From: DUPQ01 sp041678685
GTDB lineage: Bacteria > Bacillota > Clostridia > DUPQ01
DNA: 7,227 nt
Assembly (NCBI GenBank): GCA_041678685.1
Contig: JBAYNV010000109.1
Location: forward strand, 1-7,227
Reading direction: 5' to 3'
The notes beneath the pieces were generated by a model. That model was not told the DNA's origin and did no database searches. It saw nothing but the letters and a program-made list of their open reading frames with translations. The first letter of the stretch is position 1; each line of letters opens with the position of its first letter. The translations under genes were made by a program, and so were the position numbers. This document shows, one piece after another, positions 4,439 to 7,227 of this stretch.

Positions 4439-7227
4439 GATCTTATAACACTCAATGATATCTCCGTTCTTAAGATCATTGTATTTTTCTATTGACAGGC
4501 CGCATTCGTAACCGGCAGCAACTTCCCTGGCATCATCTTTAAATCTCTTAAAAGAACTCAATCCTCCGTCATATATTGTGATCCCGTCTCTTACAAGCCT
4601 CACATTCGTATTTCTGATTATCTTACCATCAAGGACCATGCATCCTGCAACCGTTCCTACACCGGTAATTTTGAATATATCTCTTACAACGGCATGGCCG
4701 AATATCACTTCCTTTGTCTTGGGAGCAAGCATGCCGGTCATAGCATTCTTAACGTCCTCTATCGCATCGTAGATTATACTGTAAAGTCTTATATCTACAG
4801 CATCATCTTTTGCTATTCCTGCAACATTTCCGACTGGTCTTACATTAAATCCTATGATTACTGCATTTGATACTTCCGCCAGCGTAACATCGGTTTCAGA
4901 TATTGTACCAACACCTGCATGTACAATATTGACCTTTACTTCCTCATTGGACAGCTTTTTAAATGATTCGGTTATTGCTTCTACCGATCCCTGTACATCA
5001 GCTTTTACAATCAGATTAAGGTCTTTTACTTCGCCTGCTTTGATCTGAGCGAATAAATCGTCCAAAGTAGTAAGTTTATGGGAAGTTTTTACAACCTGTC
5101 GCTCGAATTTCCTTCTTTCAGCAAGAATCTTTGCCGTTCTCTCATCTTTCACAGCATAAAATATCTCTCCTGCTTCAGGAGGCATATCAAGACCTAATAT
5201 CTCAACAGGCATGGACGGACCAGCTGTTGCTATGTTCTTCCCTCTGTCATCATACAGCATTTTTATATGTCCTACGGATGTACCTGAAATGATATAGTCT
5301 GTCTTATGTAAAGTTCCCGCCTGAATAAGTAAAGTAGTGATGGTTCCTGATTTTTCTACTCTGGATTCAAGTACTATACCCTTTGCCTGTCTCTTTGGAT
5401 CTGCTTTCAATTCCATGATATCAGCGGTCAGAAGTATAGTATCAAGAAGAGCATCCATACCTTCTCCGGTTTTTGCTGATACACATATACACTCTGTGTC
5501 TCCTCCGAATTTTGTTGCAACCAGGTTATAATCCATAAGCTGCTGCATTACCCTGTCAGGTTTTGCAGTAGGAAGATCGATTTTATTTATAGCTACTATT
5601 ATAGTTACTCCCGCGGCTTTTGCATGATTTATAGCTTCAACTGTCTGAGGCATTATCCCATCATCTGCAGCTACTGCTATTATTGCAATATCCGTAGCAT
5701 CTGCACCTCTTTTTCTCATTGCAGTAAATGCCTCATGACCCGGAGTATCAAGGAATGTAATATACCTGTCGTGTGTCTTAACTCTGTATGCACCTATATG
5801 TTGTGTTATTCTACCTGCTTCTGTAGCTACAACATTTGAGTTTTTAATATAGTCCAGTATGGAAGTCTTGCCATGATCAACATGCCCCATAACGACCACT
5901 ACAGGAGGTCTTTCGACCATATTCTCATCCTTATCTTCAACATCATCGAATAGTATATCTTCTTCAGTGGTTATATTTTCCTGTTCGCATGTTATACCAA
6001 ATTCATCAGCTATCAGAGAAGCTGTATCAAAGTCTATATCTTCATTTGCACTCATTATATCCGAACCCATGCCTAGCAGTTTCGTTAATACTTCACTTGA
6101 TGCTTTCTTTATCGTTTCAGCAAATGTTTTCACTGACATTACAGGAGGGAGTTTGACAAATTTCAAAACCTCTATTTTTGCAGGTGTATCCTCTCTCTTC
6201 TTCCTTTTTCTTCTTATAACATTATCTTTATAGAAATTCGTGAAAAGATCATCATCACTCAACTGCTCTATTCCTATTGCACTTTTTGGAGTAATGATAT
6301 CTTTCTTTTCATACTTATTCTGTTTTTCAGGTATGGTCTTAATTACACCGCCTTCTTTTTTGTTTTCCTTATTGAGCACTTTCTCCTGATCTTTCTTAAG
6401 CAGTTCATTTTTATTTATCCTGCTCTTCTCGATCTTAGGCATTGTGTCTTCAATTTTATCCTTATCGCCAGGTTTACGGAAAGGCGGCCTTTTGTGATCA
6501 TACTGCGGAGCTGCGTCTTTATCTTTATTGTAAAACTGTGAACCTGATGAACCCTGAGGCCTGGGCCTGTATCCACCTTGTGCTCCATCTGGTCTGTTAT
6601 AATGAGGTCTGTCAGCATTATCTCTTGGCACATATGGTCTGTTTGCTCCAGGAGTATATGGTCTGTCAGGTCTGTTTGTGTTTGGTGTAAAAGGTCTGTC
6701 TGATCTGTTAGGATTTGGTGTATACGGCCTGTCGGGTCTATTAGGATTCGGAGTATATGGCCGGTCGGATCTGTTTGTATTCGGCGTATATGGCCTGTTT
6801 TCTGTTCTGTTATGAGGTGTATAAGGTTTATCTGATCTTTCTTTAGGTATGAAAGTTTTATCTTTATATTCTCTCTGTTCCCTATAAGTCTGCTCTTTTT
6901 TCTCTTCCCTGACCTGATTTTTATCTTTGAACTGCTTAGGCTGTTCTGTTTCAATAACTGGTTCTTTTTTTTCTGCAACCGCTTCCAGTTTTAGCTCTTC
7001 TTTCGCAGTTTCTACAATTATTGGTGCAACATCAGGTTTTACGACAACATTTTCCTGTACTTCCTTTTTTGGTATGACTACTTCCGGTGCTTTAACTACG
7101 AATACTTTTTTTTCGGGTATTTTCTCTGTAACTTCCTTTTTCTCCGGCTCTTTCTTTTGTATCTGGATATTATCAGTAACTTCCTTTATCGTGGATTTTG
7201 TTTCCCCGCCTTTTGTGGTTTTAATTA
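4421..7227 (-). CDS. infB: Translation initiation factor IF2, 5' end outside window
   Basis: GTPase that delivers fMet-tRNA to the 30S subunit and promotes 50S joining. The frame stays open from the stop at 4421 to the right edge with no ATG, GTG or TTG before 6631, so the true start lies outside; 934 residues are visible. Numbered from the edge: a Lys/Glu/Val/Pro-rich segment (1-132), 11-residue repeats (133-198), a Gly/Arg/Pro-rich then Lys-rich linker with a basic patch (about 336-345), and an IF2_N-type domain (about 349-413). The GTPase domain follows with GHVDHGKT (447-454), EAGRITQHIGA (469-479), DTPGHE (493-498), NKID (547-550) and SAK (583-585). Domain II, the IF2-specific domain III and the C-terminal tRNA-binding domain complete it. 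Switch I usually reads EAGGITQHIGA; here the second Gly is Arg472. infB heads the visible operon. Confidence 0.97.
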   Translation of the reverse strand, partial: IKTTKGGETKSTIKEVTDNIQIQKKEPEKKEVTEKIPEKKVFVVKAPEVVIPKKEVQENVVVKPDVAPIIVETAKEELKLEAVAEKKEPVIETEQPKQFKDKNQVREEKKEQTYREQREYKDKTFIPKERSDKPYTPHNRTENRPYTPNTNRSDRPYTPNPNRPDRPYTPNPNRSDRPFTPNTNRPDRPYTPGANRPYVPRDNADRPHYNRPDGAQGGYRPRPQGSSGSQFYNKDKDAAPQYDHKRPPFRKPGDKDKIEDTMPKIEKSRINKNELLKKDQEKVLNKENKKEGGVIKTIPEKQNKYEKKDIITPKSAIGIEQLSDDDLFTNFYKDNVIRRKRKKREDTPAKIEVLKFVKLPPVMSVKTFAETIKKASSEVLTKLLGMGSDIMSANEDIDFDTASLIADEFGITCEQENITTEEDILFDDVEDKDENMVERPPVVVVMGHVDHGKTSILDYIKNSNVVATEAGRITQHIGAYRVKTHDRYITFLDTPGHEAFTAMRKRGADATDIAIIAVAADDGIMPQTVEAINHAKAAGVTIIVAINKIDLPTAKPDRVMQQLMDYNLVATKFGGDTECICVSAKTGEGMDALLDTILLTADIMELKADPKRQAKGIVLESRVEKSGTITTLLIQAGTLHKTDYIISGTSVGHIKMLYDDRGKNIATAGPSMPVEILGLDMPPEAGEIFYAVKDERTAKILAERRKFERQVVKTSHKLTTLDDLFAQIKAGEVKDLNLIVKADVQGSVEAITESFKKLSNEEVKVNIVHAGVGTISETDVTLAEVSNAVIIGFNVRPVGNVAGIAKDDAVDIRLYSIIYDAIEDVKNAMTGMLAPKTKEVIFGHAVVRDIFKITGVGTVAGCMVLDGKIIRNTNVRLVRDGITIYDGGLSSFKRFKDDAREVAAGYECGLSIEKYNDLKNGDIIECYKIEVVKA
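6632..6829 (-). repeat. 33-bp tandem repeat, six units, inside infB
   Basis: Six head-to-tail units of exactly 33 bp, each coding 11 residues of pattern (K/R)P(Y/F)TPNxNR(S/P)D. In protein order they are KPYTPHNRTEN (6797-6829), RPYTPNTNRSD (6764-6796), RPYTPNPNRPD (6731-6763), RPYTPNPNRSD (6698-6730), RPFTPNTNRPD (6665-6697) and the degenerate RPYTPGANRPY (6632-6664). Related fragments (RPHYNRPDG, GGYRPRPQG) continue for about 25 residues. The central units are best conserved and the outer ones decayed, typical of an array that grows by slippage. It lies in the variable, unstructured N-terminal region of IF2. The length keeps the reading frame. Confidence 0.93.

Noticed and set aside
6629..6631. 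GTG as the start of infB
   Set aside because: It lies inside the repeat-rich region, and the frame remains open to the window edge with the same composition and repeat pattern. The real start is outside. A shorter internal IF2 form from such a site is possible but nothing supports it.
6415..6978. Open minus-strand frame of 187 codons with its own 11-residue repeats, overlapping infB
   Set aside because: It is a second frame of the 33-bp infB array. Because 33 is divisible by three, every frame over the array appears repetitive and open. It has no family resemblance, and the infB frame explains the sequence.

Overview
The window is a piece of a low-GC Gram-positive chromosome, most likely a clostridium and plausibly Lachnospiraceae-like. 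The evidence is the AT-rich composition with heavy use of AUA Ile and AGA Arg codons, the gene order infB-rbfA-nrnA-truB-ribF, and the style of the Lgt and IF2 proteins. All recognisable genes lie on the minus strand, so the biological reading order runs from the right edge (7227) to the left edge (1). I saw no mobile element, CRISPR array, phage gene or defence system. The window is essentially a conserved housekeeping operon and the best observations are fine-scale.

From right to left: the gene for translation initiation factor IF2 (infB) enters from beyond the edge and lacks its 5' end. Its unstructured N-terminal region carries a 33-bp (11-residue) tandem repeat. Next come rbfA (30S maturation factor), nrnA (DHH-family nanoRNase/pAp phosphatase), truB (tRNA pseudouridine-55 synthase) and ribF (riboflavin kinase/FAD synthetase). 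These five genes are packed without gaps. infB/rbfA and nrnA/truB share ATGA start-stop overlaps, rbfA/nrnA overlap by 35 nt, and truB/ribF very likely share a TTGA overlap with a TTG start. This suggests one transcript with strong translational coupling.

After ribF there is a 57-bp gap with a possible promoter and a strong Shine-Dalgarno, then lgt (prolipoprotein diacylglyceryl transferase). Lgt has a charged C-terminal tail of about 77 residues. The last gene is tRNA-Pro(GGG) with an encoded CCA end. A promoter with perfect consensus boxes (TTGACA, 16 bp, TATAAT) sits across the 3' end of lgt and would start the tRNA transcript only a few bases before the mature 5' end.

Functionally the cluster links translation initiation (IF2), ribosome assembly (RbfA), tRNA modification and supply (TruB, tRNA-Pro) and RNA turnover (NrnA) with flavin cofactor synthesis (RibF) and lipoprotein maturation (Lgt). 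No stretch longer than 300 bases is without a gene.
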